DNA of 64,000 nucleotides from Agaribacterium haliotis (GCF_002312815.1 NZ_NKQJ01000011.1:62001-126000); one strand, 5' to 3'; positions 1 through 9,159 are shown, numbered from the stretch's first letter. Numbers and translations are program-made. Notes: generated by a model from the sequence alone, not told the origin.

Positions 1-373
1 GATCTAGTATCCAAAGATTAAATAAATCGATGTATATACTGCCAGTAAAGGCACTGTAGATAAAACTGTGTAACTGGCTGTCTTGCTGACCGCAAGGGGA
101 CGGCTAAAGATCGACAGAGAACAAGCAAGACTAAAAGCCCTCACTTGCGAGGCAATTACTCCATCATTTCAAGTGACAACCCTCATTATTCTAACCATTG
201 GCTAAAATGTATTCAGCAAAGATTATTTGATGTGCGTTTTGCTGTTAGTTTGTCTGTCTGAAATAGCAAATTGTTATATGGTTCGGAATAAGCTTCTTCA
301 CGAATTACTCCGTATTAACTGAGTATTTCAGGTGCATATTGCCGTGGTATAGCTTGGGTGTTGAGGAGCTGAA
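1..373. other. AT-rich leader without recognisable gene
   Basis: No convincing coding frame was found in these bases. The stretch is AT-rich like the three genes after it and should contain the promoter of the gene at 374. Just before that gene is a clear GAGGAG ribosome-binding site at about 363-368. I see no RNA gene or repeat here. Confidence 0.5.
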
Positions 374-2155
374 ATGAAGGTTTTTCGCGGCTTAGTCTTA
401 GTGGCCTTTGTACCGTTTCTAATTGTTGGCCTATCAATTTTATGTGCTCGGGTATTAGCTCAAGATAAAACAAGTGATATTGACCCTAAGTTATACCTTG
501 TTCCTGAGGGCGAGTATTTAAATTCTACTTATGTTATCGGTGAGTCGATGACGGTGCGAGCGCGTTTTGATGCTGGCGAAGGTAGTGTCGTTAGCGATCA
601 AGGGCAGGGTATTGAGTTTTTACTTCGTCGGGTAAATGCTAATTGGGAAGTGATTTCAGATCTCGCTGTAAATGATAGAGGGGCAATTGGCAAAAGACGA
701 GGTCTCTCAACGGTGTCGATTCCGCTTGGGGCGCTTTTACCCTCTCCTGATTTGCCACCGGGGGAGTTCTATTTGCTGTTTGTTCATTTTATCTCTTCCA
801 GCGGTGTGAATACAAATACCCCTGGTGTTGCACCAATTTTCATTGTTTCAAAAGATAAAGCGGTGAGCAATAAAATTGAAAAAGTTGTCCAGGTTCAAGC
901 GAAAAACGTGGATGAGGGTATGGATTTATCTGTTCCTTTTTTGCGTTTAAATGATTCTGCTAGGTACATAAACGAAATCTATGCTGATTCAGATAGAATG
1001 TATGTTTCTACCGTATTTAACGCAGGGGAAGGGAAAACGGTTGATAAATCTAAAGGTGGTATAGGTTATTATTTGCGCCGGGTGGATAATAATTGGAATA
1101 TTTTTTCCGATATTATTATTTATGACCGTAGTGCAATTGGCAGGCAGTCTGGTGTTTCCAGTGCGCAAATTCCGCTAAATGACTTAGTTCCTTCGTCAGA
1201 TTTGCCCGATGATCAGTACTATTTCTTATATGCGCAATTTTCTGCATCAGATGGTAGTGTTCACGATATCCCCGGCGTGGCTCCGGTTACGATTATAAAA
1301 AAGCTAGCGACTGATGGCGGCTCAATCGCCAATCTATCTAAAAAAGATAGAGAGGTTGTTATTGCAGTGGGGGATTTGGCTGCCAATGCATTCAGGCATG
1401 AAACCGTTAATAAAGGCCGTCGCTGCGAAGACATAAAAAAGTATAATTCGCCGAAACTTCTTTCCCGATCTGTTATCGAGTTGGTACTAATTTGTCAGGC
1501 GTTTAGGTCGGTAGGTAATAATATTTCTCTTCGTTTTGTTATTGCGCCCAATTATAGTCGTTCATTGGAGTTGGTTAAGTCTGGCAGCGCCCATATGATG
1601 GCTGAAAGCGCTTGGGATGATGATATCGACAAGCAAGAACTGTATGTTACTGAGCCTATTATACAGAAGGGTGAATACTTTAAAGGCATCTACAGTACTG
1701 AAGAAAAGCTTATGCATATGAAAATCAAAAGTGCTGAAGATTTACGTCGTTATACCGCGCTAACACCAACACACTGGCATGTTGATTTAAAAGCTTTACG
1801 ATCTATTGGCGTAACAAATAAGCTCGATGTTCATGTTCCGATGGCTATTATAAAAATGATTCACAATGGCAGGGGCGATTATATGTTAGGTGATTTTACT
1901 CGTCAGAACCGCATGGCTATCAGTGATGGCGAGTTACTCCTGTATCCGGTTCAGGGGGTAAAAATTGCTTTATACTCCGAGCGAAGGTTTGTTTTATCTA
2001 GAAAGGCAGACCCTGACGGCGAGTTAGTTGAAGTTATTAATCAAGGTATAAATAATTTACGAAAGCAAAATATTATTAAACAGGCTTTTAGTGAGAGTGG
2101 GTTTTTTAATAATAACGTAGGTGATTGGCGGGTACTAAACGATTCGATTAATTAA
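374..2155 (+). CDS. Secreted two-repeat protein with C-terminal solute-binding-like domain
   Basis: A 593-residue exported protein. Residues 1-29 form a signal peptide ending near LAQ. Two clearly related units follow, about residues 49-158 and 197-306. Both contain a D/NAGEG motif, a LLRRV or YLRRV-xxNW motif, a D-R-x-AIG motif, a PS-DLP turn and a final PGVAP strand. I do not recognise this repeated domain; it looks all-beta. From about residue 326 the protein resembles periplasmic solute-binding proteins (SBP_bac_3-like: VVIAVGDLAANAF, later YVTEPI and a C-terminal helix). There is no ABC permease nearby, so it is an orphan binding or sensing protein. The start is supported by GAGGAG six bases upstream. 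It lies ahead of a small secreted protein and a GH86 enzyme, which suggests, but does not show, a role in polysaccharide sensing or capture. Confidence 0.7.
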   Translation: MKVFRGLVLVAFVPFLIVGLSILCARVLAQDKTSDIDPKLYLVPEGEYLNSTYVIGESMTVRARFDAGEGSVVSDQGQGIEFLLRRVNANWEVISDLAVNDRGAIGKRRGLSTVSIPLGALLPSPDLPPGEFYLLFVHFISSSGVNTNTPGVAPIFIVSKDKAVSNKIEKVVQVQAKNVDEGMDLSVPFLRLNDSARYINEIYADSDRMYVSTVFNAGEGKTVDKSKGGIGYYLRRVDNNWNIFSDIIIYDRSAIGRQSGVSSAQIPLNDLVPSSDLPDDQYYFLYAQFSASDGSVHDIPGVAPVTIIKKLATDGGSIANLSKKDREVVIAVGDLAANAFRHETVNKGRRCEDIKKYNSPKLLSRSVIELVLICQAFRSVGNNISLRFVIAPNYSRSLELVKSGSAHMMAESAWDDDIDKQELYVTEPIIQKGEYFKGIYSTEEKLMHMKIKSAEDLRRYTALTPTHWHVDLKALRSIGVTNKLDVHVPMAIIKMIHNGRGDYMLGDFTRQNRMAISDGELLLYPVQGVKIALYSERRFVLSRKADPDGELVEVINQGINNLRKQNIIKQAFSESGFFNNNVGDWRVLNDSIN

Positions 2156-2759
2156 GGTGGAATTAATCGTAGCGATTATTATAAAAAATCGTGTAAATGA
2201 GGGTGCTAATATTTTTCCCGTGCTTGAATTTTTAAGCTAAGTATAATCGGGCAACGTTACTGACACGTTCAGTTGACTATCTAGGTTTTACTTCTAGCCT
2301 GAACTCAGATTCCTTTTCTAAGTCTACGCAAGTTATCCACTGCTTTGGCGCGAAATGCAACATGTCTATTGTTTGAGATAGCGGGCTTAAAAATTTCATT
2401 GATAATTCTTCTTTTCGATATTAGTATTTTTGGGCTTGTTTGTTTTGCTCGATTCACAACTATCATAATTTGTCGGGTACAGCTTCATTGTTTCAGTAGT
2501 CAGAGGCGCGTATCGAGCTTTCGCGCTATGTGATTTAAGGTGGCCAGTTGTCACCTATAAATTTGATCATGCTCAATTTTTTGATGTCTATCTAACGTTG
2601 TTCTTTGGTGGCGCAATAATTTGCTTTTGATGCGAATGGATGCATTGATCGAATGTCTTGGTTTTCTGTTTTTAAGAAAGCCACTTGCACTTTGGGTTGT
2701 AGTGCTTCTCTCTGCCGAATATTTCGGTAAATTTTTACGCAAAATAAATGGAGAAATTT
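2156..2759. other. 600-bp AT-rich gap
   Basis: About 600 bases with no gene I can support. Two open frames of about 62 codons exist (2345-2533 forward, 2551-2742 reverse), but neither has a good ribosome-binding site, a recognisable protein or a coding-like composition. The gap probably carries the promoter for the small secreted protein and the agarase. Confidence 0.45.
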
Positions 2760-3110
2760 ATGCGTAGTTTAGTTTTTGTGGGCCTAATTTTACTTTCCGG
2801 TATTGCGTCAGCAACCATCTATACGTCTATGTATGCTTATGGAACGATCAGTTCTATCGAAGCCCATGACGACGGTTCTGTTGGTGTAATCATTAACACC
2901 TCAAATGGTGGCGGTTCTGTTGGAACTTGTGGCTCTTCTAACGTTTGGATCTTACAATCCGGGGTTAAAAATGAAGACAAGTTCTTTACCATGTTATTTG
3001 CTGCGGCGGAAAGCGGCGAAAAAATCTATCTTCGTGGTCGTTCGTGCCTGTCTAGCACTTTCTGGACATCGGGTACTCAAGCGAATGTTATCGCAACAGT
3101 GAGAATGTAA
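2760..3110 (+). CDS. Small secreted protein of unknown function
   Basis: A 116-residue protein with a signal peptide (about residues 1-18, ending IASA) and a mature domain of about 98 residues. The mature part begins TIYTSMYAYG, is rich in Gly, Ser and Thr, and has two cysteines (GTCGSS and RSCLSS) that could form a disulfide. A small all-beta, OB-like fold is plausible; this is inference from length and pattern. I chose the ATG at 2760 because GGAG at 2750-2753 sits six bases upstream; an in-frame ATG at 2748 would overlap that site. It ends 21 bases before the GH86 gene, so the two may be co-transcribed. No function can be assigned. Confidence 0.6.
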   Translation: MRSLVFVGLILLSGIASATIYTSMYAYGTISSIEAHDDGSVGVIINTSNGGGSVGTCGSSNVWILQSGVKNEDKFFTMLFAAAESGEKIYLRGRSCLSSTFWTSGTQANVIATVRM

Positions 3111-3131
3111 TTCGCACGAGCGCTGTTAGAT

Positions 3132-5174
3132 ATGTTGTTTTGTGCGAGATTACTCTTCTGTAGTTGCCTTTCTTTCGTGCTTTTCTCTAGCAGCGCTGTT
3201 TGCGCCAATATTGAAGATACCGTTACCGTTGACTGGGCTACAGCTTTGAATATTGGCGGAGAGCGATATTTTGACCGTCAAAAATTTATTACTATTCATT
3301 CGTGGAGCGGTGAGCAAGATTGGTCTGATGTCTACGGAGAAAACTTCTCTGATAACTTGCTTCGAGACTTTATTGAAAAGTACGATGTCTATTTTGGCCG
3401 CGATACAGGAACGATTGCCTGGGAGCTAAATCGTCTATCTGAAAGCAAGGTTAGGTCGGGCTTTGTCAGTGAAGAAGAAGTGAATGACAATGCCGGCGCT
3501 GCGAGATGGATATATAGCCAGCATGAAGCTAAACAATGGCAGCAGGGGCGATCGGTTGCAAATAGGGATAAGTCGCTTGTTGTTGCCGGCCGGCCAGTCG
3601 ACTTTTGGCCCTCTAGTCATTTTTCTGCAAGACAGTGGTCTTTCCCGGAGTTTTCCGTCGACAATAAAAAATTCGGTTTAGCGTCAGCATCGTTTTATGC
3701 AGACTATCTTGAAAAGTACTTTTCTCAAGGTGATGGGGATATGGGCCGGCCAAGGCCTAAATATCTCGAGGTAATCAACGAGCCACTCTATCACCTTCAC
3801 GATTTTCCTTATGGCGGTGAGCAAGCAAAGCAAACACTCGATTCAATTTTTCAGTTTCACAATGTGGTTGCAAAACAAGTTAAGTCTCAGGTTCCCGATG
3901 TTCTAGTCGGTGGCTACACGGCAGCGTTTCCCGATTTTGATAAAAATAATTTTGCCAACTGGGAAAGCCGTGACAAACGCTTTATTGATATGGCGGCAGA
4001 TAGCATGGATTTTATATCCCTGCACCTATATGACTTCCCTAACTTCGAGGGTCGTGGAGAGTATCGGCGCGGATCAAACGTTGAGGCGAGCCTGGATTTA
4101 CTTGAGCACTACACAACTTTAGCAAGTGGCACGACAAAACCTTTTCTTATTACAGAATACGGTGCGGCGGTGCATCAATATCGGCATCAGCCTTGGAGTA
4201 AAAAACGCGACGGTCTTAAGTTAATGGCAATTAATTCGCTGTTGATGTCTTTTTTGGATAGACCTAACCAGATAGAAATGGCTATTCCATTTATCACTGT
4301 CAAAGCTGAATGGGGTAGGGTTGCACACGATATTCCCTACACAGATAGATTGTTGATTCAAGAATTTGAGCGAGGAGCAGGACAGTCTCGAACCTGGGTG
4401 TATTCAGAATTGGTTAAGTTTTACCAATTTTGGCGTGATGTCAATGGCCGCTCAGTTCATGCTTTTAGTGATACTCCGGACGTAAATGTAAAAGCCTACA
4501 GTGATGGAGAGTATGCTTATCTAATACTGAATAGTTCGGATTTTAAACAAAGAGAGGTTCATATTAATTCTCTTTTCACGGGCAAAGTAGCTTCCGTAGA
4601 TATACGACACCTGTATTTGAATAAAAATGAAGAGCCTGTTCTCGATGAGTTCTCATTAGCTGAACTACCGAAAAGCGTAGCTATGGGTGATCAGGCGACA
4701 ATTTTACTTAAAATAAAGTTTTTAAATCAGCCTATTCAGAAGCAAGAGCGGGTGCGAGAAAAGCATTATGCACTTGAGTATAAAAAAGCAATTAAAGCGA
4801 ATAAGAAGACAAGTTTTGTTTTTGATCTTAAGGGCACTGCTGAACCCCAACAAGCCGTACTAAGGGTGGGTGTTGGTCGAGATCATGGTTTAACGCTGTT
4901 TCCTAAGCTGGTTGTCAACGGAGTAGAGATATCTATTCCGAAAGAAATAAAAGGCTATGATCAATATCTTAACGGCAAAGGCCGTTTGACGTTTTTTGGT
5001 GTGTTGGAAGTACCTATTCCTTCTTTTCAGAGAGCTGACAAATATACGGTTGATCTGGTATTCCCGGATAGTGGAGGTTATGTCAGTTCAATGGCCTTGC
5101 AGCTAGATCATTTGGCCAACTCGCCTGAGTTGTCGTCGCAGGCGCTCAAGCAAACAACACTGAAGCCTATTTAG
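3132..5174 (+). CDS. GH86-family beta-agarase/porphyranase
   Basis: A 680-residue secreted glycoside hydrolase resembling GH86 beta-agarases and beta-porphyranases, clan GH-A enzymes that cut beta-1,4 bonds in agar or porphyran by a retaining mechanism. Residues 1-25 are a signal peptide (ending AVCA). The catalytic barrel follows, with the likely acid/base Glu217 in VINEP and the likely nucleophile Glu342 in ITEYG. After about residue 430 come beta-rich domains typical of the family's C-terminal part. No separate carbohydrate-binding module or lipobox is evident, so the enzyme is probably released or periplasmic. Whether it cuts agarose, porphyran or both cannot be told from the sequence. 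The gene lies 21 bases after the small secreted protein, shares its AT-rich composition, and is followed by a hairpin that separates it from the convergent sensor gene. Confidence 0.82.
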   Translation: MLFCARLLFCSCLSFVLFSSSAVCANIEDTVTVDWATALNIGGERYFDRQKFITIHSWSGEQDWSDVYGENFSDNLLRDFIEKYDVYFGRDTGTIAWELNRLSESKVRSGFVSEEEVNDNAGAARWIYSQHEAKQWQQGRSVANRDKSLVVAGRPVDFWPSSHFSARQWSFPEFSVDNKKFGLASASFYADYLEKYFSQGDGDMGRPRPKYLEVINEPLYHLHDFPYGGEQAKQTLDSIFQFHNVVAKQVKSQVPDVLVGGYTAAFPDFDKNNFANWESRDKRFIDMAADSMDFISLHLYDFPNFEGRGEYRRGSNVEASLDLLEHYTTLASGTTKPFLITEYGAAVHQYRHQPWSKKRDGLKLMAINSLLMSFLDRPNQIEMAIPFITVKAEWGRVAHDIPYTDRLLIQEFERGAGQSRTWVYSELVKFYQFWRDVNGRSVHAFSDTPDVNVKAYSDGEYAYLILNSSDFKQREVHINSLFTGKVASVDIRHLYLNKNEEPVLDEFSLAELPKSVAMGDQATILLKIKFLNQPIQKQERVREKHYALEYKKAIKANKKTSFVFDLKGTAEPQQAVLRVGVGRDHGLTLFPKLVVNGVEISIPKEIKGYDQYLNGKGRLTFFGVLEVPIPSFQRADKYTVDLVFPDSGGYVSSMALQLDHLANSPELSSQALKQTTLKPI

Positions 5175-5235
5175 ACATAGCTTAATGGTTAGTTGTGGTT
5201 TAACAATTTGTTAAATTTCCCCCCAGGATTCAGTG

Positions 5236-5271
5236 CTACAGGAGCGGTAATTTCGACCGAAGCTCCTGTAG
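5236..5271. terminator. Bidirectional terminator-like hairpin
   Basis: A perfect 10-bp inverted repeat, CTACAGGAGC at 5236-5245 and GCTCCTGTAG at 5262-5271, lies between the convergent GH86 gene and the HAMP-GAF gene. There is no long T run, so it may act with Rho or only as an mRNA end stabiliser. Confidence 0.5.
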
Positions 5272-5301
5272 TTGCTATGGATTACTTTCTGAGACTTAGT
5301 T

Positions 5302-6639
5302 TTAAGATGCTTTTTGGCTTACTAGGTTTACTCGCTTATTGCTGGTCGCGTTAGCGAAGATAGATCCGATAATTGGGGACAGATTTTGCAATAATTCGAG
5401 CTGCTCTTCATTAAATTGCTTGTGCACACCCTTGCCGACAACCAGCGCAGCTTTCCAGCTGTGGTCATCGTTTAGTAGTGGCATAACGACAAATGATCGC
5501 AACATGGTTTTTTGAATAAGCTCTCTAAAAAATAGTGCGCCACTGATGTCAGTGTTTTTGGCCCGTACATCTTCAACCCACAGGGATTTTTTTTGTTTTA
5601 TACACTCGGCAATGTCTTGTTCCAATTTAGATCCCGAGTCTAGATTAACAATACGATGGCGCCAGGTACTGACTTGGGTATCGCTCTGTTGATGGGTCAG
5701 TACCAACTTCTGGCCCTGCTTGTCTTGTATTAACAGGCCCATCCAGTCTGCGTCAAGGTAGGATTGGGAGTCATTCCAAAATGCCGCGAGTGCATCTCCG
5801 GGTTGGCGTGAACTATTTAGCTTGGTTAGTAAGTTTAAAATAAAGCCAATACGCCCGGATAAAGAGTTAAAAGCACTGGTCATCAAACCAATTTCATCTT
5901 TGCGTTTATCGGCTAGTTGATAACCAAAGTCGCCATTGGCGACGCGGTGGCTGGCAGCAGCTGTGCGCCCAACTCGCCATACAAGCCACTGCACCAGAAC
6001 CAGCGCTAACAGCATGCCCAGTGCCGTGATCAGGCTGGCCCAAAACGCGAGCTGGCGACTGTTTTGATCGGTTAAATGAATCAGCTCGCGATAAAGGCCG
6101 ATCATATTTTGCAGCTTGGAGGTTAAGCTATCGGCGTTTTCAACAATATACTGAGCGCCCCATTCAAGGCGCGGTTCATTTTTGTCAGTCCCCAAAGCCT
6201 GGTTCAGGCCTTGTTGAAATTTTGCCCAATGAGTTTCCGACAGCTTGATTTCGGCGGCCAGCTCTTGCCAGTTTTCTCTAAAGAGTTTGCCCTGTAAGCC
6301 GTGTGTTAACTGTTGCTGTTGGTAGTCGGTTGCAACCCGCTTGAGCTTGTTATCGAAGCTGTGGATATCACTCTGCATTTGTTGGTTAAAGACAGCAACA
6401 TCGCGAAAGTAGCTTTCATAATCTCGCGGCGCATTGGCTATATAGTACTCGCCGCGCGCTTTGAGGTTTAAGCTGGCATCTTCAAGCTGGCCAAGGTCGC
6501 TGAGCATGGTGTAGTGCTTGGCTTGGCTTTCGCCGATAGCGTTAAGGTATTGCAAGGTAGCAGCAACAACAATAAACAACAAAACAAAAACAATGGTGAC
6601 GATACTTCTAAGGCGATATGAAACGGCCTCGCGACTCAT
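5302..6639 (-). CDS. Membrane receptor with HAMP and GAF domains, no output domain
   Basis: A 445-residue inner-membrane protein. The N-terminal transmembrane helix is at about residues 12-33 (IVTIVFVLLFIVVAA), then a periplasmic helical region of about 160 residues, and a second helix at about 198-222 (ITALGMLLALVLVQWLV). A HAMP segment follows (RVANGDFGYQLADKRKDEIG), then a GAF-like domain up to the C-terminus. There is no histidine kinase, GGDEF, EAL, methyl-accepting or adenylate cyclase domain, so the signal must pass to a partner, or the protein is a remnant of a longer receptor. The frame is clean and no continuation is visible after the stop. It is convergent with the agarase gene and probably a single transcription unit. 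Confidence 0.65.
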   Translation of the reverse strand: MSREAVSYRLRSIVTIVFVLLFIVVAATLQYLNAIGESQAKHYTMLSDLGQLEDASLNLKARGEYYIANAPRDYESYFRDVAVFNQQMQSDIHSFDNKLKRVATDYQQQQLTHGLQGKLFRENWQELAAEIKLSETHWAKFQQGLNQALGTDKNEPRLEWGAQYIVENADSLTSKLQNMIGLYRELIHLTDQNSRQLAFWASLITALGMLLALVLVQWLVWRVGRTAAASHRVANGDFGYQLADKRKDEIGLMTSAFNSLSGRIGFILNLLTKLNSSRQPGDALAAFWNDSQSYLDADWMGLLIQDKQGQKLVLTHQQSDTQVSTWRHRIVNLDSGSKLEQDIAECIKQKKSLWVEDVRAKNTDISGALFFRELIQKTMLRSFVVMPLLNDDHSWKAALVVGKGVHKQFNEEQLELLQNLSPIIGSIFANATSNKRVNLVSQKAS

Positions 6640-6866
6640 GTGAACTCCCCGAACTGAACATGTGGTATAGCCTGCTTGTGAACCTTAAGTCGCTATGGTG
6701 CTGGCATTTATTACATACAATCGTTTAATAAAGTTTCTGCATTTATTGCAGGCGAACAAAGAGCGGCTTTATGTTGCGATGAGCATGGTTTTATTCGGTT
6801 TTTGTTCGTGCAGGGCAAGCAGCGAATCGGTTAAAATTGGTGAAATTTTCTAACAAATTATCTTCT

Positions 6867-7199
6867 ATGAGCTCTGCTTTGCCGCCGTGCCCTGAATGCC
6901 AATCAGAATACACCTATCACGACGGTACACGTTTAGTCTGCCCTGAATGTGCTCACGAATGGAATGAGGGCGAAGAACAAGATCAATTGAGCCTGAAAGA
7001 TTCGGTTGGTAATAAAATCGTTGAGGGCGATAAAGTAACTCTGGTCAAAGATTTAAAAGTTAAAGGTACATCTACGGTATTAAAAGTTGGTACCAAGGCC
7101 GTGATTAAGCGCATCGTCGAAGGCGATCACGATATTGACTGTAAGGTCGATGGAGCGGGGCCGATGATGCTGAAATCGAGTGTTGTCAAAAAAGCCTAA
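6867..7199 (+). CDS. yjdM: YjdM/PhnA-family zinc-ribbon protein
   Basis: A 110-residue protein closely matching E. coli YjdM (formerly PhnA). The N-terminus has a zinc ribbon with two CxxC pairs (CPEC, later CPEC in [10 protein letters not shown]). The C-terminal domain carries the family signatures [15 protein letters not shown] and [13 protein letters not shown]. Despite the old name, the E. coli protein is not a proven phosphonatase; its role is unclear. I placed the start at the ATG at 6867, giving [11 protein letters not shown] as in relatives. TTG at 6837 and GTG at 6840 are possible extensions; none has a clear ribosome-binding site. It stands alone, convergent with the YceI-family gene. 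Confidence 0.85.
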   Translation: MSSALPPCPECQSEYTYHDGTRLVCPECAHEWNEGEEQDQLSLKDSVGNKIVEGDKVTLVKDLKVKGTSTVLKVGTKAVIKRIVEGDHDIDCKVDGAGPMMLKSSVVKKA

Positions 7200-7229
7200 A
7201 TTGCGCGTTATTTCGAGCTTGTTAACAGT

Positions 7230-7277
7230 GAGTTATTGATAACAGCTGAGCCGAAGCGAGCCTATTATCAATAACTC
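7230..7277. terminator. Bidirectional terminator-like hairpin
   Basis: A perfect 13-bp inverted repeat (GAGTTATTGATAA at 7230-7242, TTATCAATAACTC at 7265-7277) with a 22-base loop separates the convergent yjdM and yceI-like genes. A short T run follows at 7284-7288 on the plus strand. Confidence 0.6.
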
Positions 7278-7286
7278 TTCTGCTTT

Positions 7287-7892
7287 TTATTTTTTCTGCA
7301 GTACTAAATCAACGTTGACAGGCACGGCCAGAGCGATAGAGCTCAAGCCTGCAAGCTCTGTTAACTTTTGGATACCCGAACTTAGATCAAAATCAGCTGC
7401 GTTGACAATCAGTGACTCGCGGCTGATCACTCGCAGCTTGCCATCTTGTTGTTTTTGCACGGCAAGCTTGGCAGACAAAGACTGGGTTTTGCCATGTAGC
7501 TGTAGAGTTAACGGAAGCTCTAACTCCAGCTGTTCGCCAACTTTAAGTTTGTCGACGTTGATATCACTGAGCTTGCCCGTCGCCTTGGCAGTTTGGTACT
7601 GCTTAACTTCAAACAAGCTCTCGCGCATGCGTTGATCGCGAATATCGATACCTGTGTCAACACTGTTCAAATCAATAACAAGATTAAAGCTACCGTCTTT
7701 CTTTAGCTGGCCAGATAGGGCATTAAAGTGATGAGTCTCGGCGACACTGCCTTTTTTGATGCTGATAAATGTTAAGGCTGACAGGCTGTTGTTGATTTGC
7801 CAGTCGGCGTAGCTGAAGCTTGAGGCAAAACACAGCAACGCAGCTGCCAGGCCCTTTTTAAAAAGTGTGTGCTTTAAAATAGAGTATTTCAT
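7287..7892 (-). CDS. YceI-family periplasmic protein
   Basis: A 201-residue exported protein with a signal peptide (about residues 1-29, ending SYA before DWQINN). The mature domain has the YceI lipocalin-like pattern: early strand SALTFISIKKG, the HHFNALSGQLKKDGSFNLVIDLNSVDTGIDIRDQRMRESLF block, and ordered strands to the C-terminus. YceI proteins bind long isoprenoid-type lipids in a beta-barrel; the ligand here is unknown. No cytochrome b561 partner, which often accompanies YceI, is adjacent. It is probably transcribed alone. Confidence 0.85.
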   Translation of the reverse strand: MKYSILKHTLFKKGLAAALLCFASSFSYADWQINNSLSALTFISIKKGSVAETHHFNALSGQLKKDGSFNLVIDLNSVDTGIDIRDQRMRESLFEVKQYQTAKATGKLSDINVDKLKVGEQLELELPLTLQLHGKTQSLSAKLAVQKQQDGKLRVISRESLIVNAADFDLSSGIQKLTELAGLSSIALAVPVNVDLVLQKK

Positions 7893-8030
7893 ATTACTTC
7901 CCTTTAGTTATGACGGTGATCGGTGGCCGGGCGATGATAGTAGCGCTATTTAGTGAGCTCGCCGGCTATTCTTGTAGCGCCTATTGGGCTGGCACTTGCG
8001 TTCCATGCTAGGTAAAAATGAGCAGCTAGG

Positions 8031-8052
8031 CTAGGGCCTGTTAATACTAATT
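8031..8052 (-). repeat. Dispersed short repeat with core ACAGGCCCTA, copy 1
   Basis: A 22-bp sequence that on the minus strand ends in ACAGGCCCTAG. It matches the copy at 47904-47925 at 21 of 22 positions; shorter versions lie at 17611-17622, 35289-35309 and 54256-54272. It is intergenic, between the yceI-like gene and the solute-binding protein gene. Confidence 0.6.
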
Positions 8053-8150
8053 AAACAACAAGGCCGCTGACAGAGCTTGAGGGGAGTCTCAGGGTTAAGG
8101 CTATTAAAGGTTTTCTTTTGATAGATTTTTGCGATGCTCTAGTCAAAAAA

Positions 8151-9026
8151 CTAGAGCGCTTGCAAGTCTTCGATCGTTAGCTTTTTAGGGTCGAGCCAGT
8201 ATTTTGTTTCGTTAACGGGGGTCGCCGGGTGCATAAACGGGTTGGGGATACGGATGACGGTACGCTGGCTGACATCGGCATCGATAAGGGCATCTTTAAA
8301 CATCGGTGCTGAAAACAAGAAACGGTCGTAACTGCCGTCATCTAACATGGCGTTCATGCCCGAGTGCAGAATATTGCGCAGCTTTTGGTCTTCAGCGTTG
8401 ACATAAAAATACATCGCAAACGGGTATACCAACAGCAGGTGTTTTTCGACGGTTAGGTTGAGGTCTGTGCGCGAGCGAATCTCGCTCCACGGCTCGTGAA
8501 TGGCGAGCGGAAAATAGTCAAAGCGCGCACCATCGAGCATGGGCCACAGGTTAACACCTTTTGATGTCGTTACCGTTGGCAGGCCCGCAGCTTCGATAAT
8601 AACTGTATCGCCCCAGCCCATGCCCGAACCGGCCTCGAAGCGCTTGAGGTCGTCGAGGTTTTTGACCATGGCAAAGGCACTTTGGGATTCGGGGCGTATG
8701 CTAAAAATGCGGTGGCCTTGAATGCCCTTAAAGATGGGCACACGCACGGGCAGTAAAATTTCTTCCCGGTCTTCACTCATGCCGGCCCAGATGATATCGA
8801 GGCGGCCGGAGCGAAGCTCTTCCGTTTGGCGTGAGTCGCTCAAGAATTCTGTTGCTTCAATAAAGTTGGCTCGGTAATCCTGGGCTTCAAAGATGCGCCC
8901 GAGCAGTTCGACGACAAGCCTGTCTCTATCGTTGTTGGTCTGCGGAATGTTGATATCGATGCTGCGTTGGGCCAGGCTTTGGCTGCTGAAAAAAGCTAAA
9001 AACAGGGCGCAAATGTAGGCTTTCAT
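8151..9026 (-). CDS. Orphan periplasmic solute-binding-like protein
   Basis: A 291-residue protein with a signal peptide (about residues 1-19, ending SLAQ) and a type II periplasmic binding fold similar to SBP_bac_3 proteins, with patterns such as ELRSGRLDIIWAGMSEDREEILLPVRVPIFKGIQGHRIFSI split over two lobes and a C-terminal helical tail. There is no ABC permease, ATPase or sensor kinase beside it. In marine gammaproteobacteria such lone proteins are often annotated only as transporter substrate-binding domain proteins. The ligand is unknown. It is less than half the length of the two-repeat protein at 374-2155, whose last domain is of the same broad type. Confidence 0.65.
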   Translation of the reverse strand: MKAYICALFLAFFSSQSLAQRSIDINIPQTNNDRDRLVVELLGRIFEAQDYRANFIEATEFLSDSRQTEELRSGRLDIIWAGMSEDREEILLPVRVPIFKGIQGHRIFSIRPESQSAFAMVKNLDDLKRFEAGSGMGWGDTVIIEAAGLPTVTTSKGVNLWPMLDGARFDYFPLAIHEPWSEIRSRTDLNLTVEKHLLLVYPFAMYFYVNAEDQKLRNILHSGMNAMLDDGSYDRFLFSAPMFKDALIDADVSQRTVIRIPNPFMHPATPVNETKYWLDPKKLTIEDLQAL

Positions 9027-9159
9027 AGAATGGTCAAAACTGAGTTTATTGTCTATGAAAGCTAGTTCAGCGCCGGGCCTTTCGCAACTATAGACCCGGC
9101 CTCTTTAGAACCGATCTTTGTAAGTGGCGGCCGTGTTTCAAGGCCTGTTGTAAGCGCGC

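Noticed and set aside
2345-2533. Forward open frame of 62 codons in the gap before the small secreted protein
   Set aside because: Non-ATG start without a ribosome-binding site, odd hydrophobic composition, and no recognisable pattern. AT-rich DNA easily gives such frames by chance.
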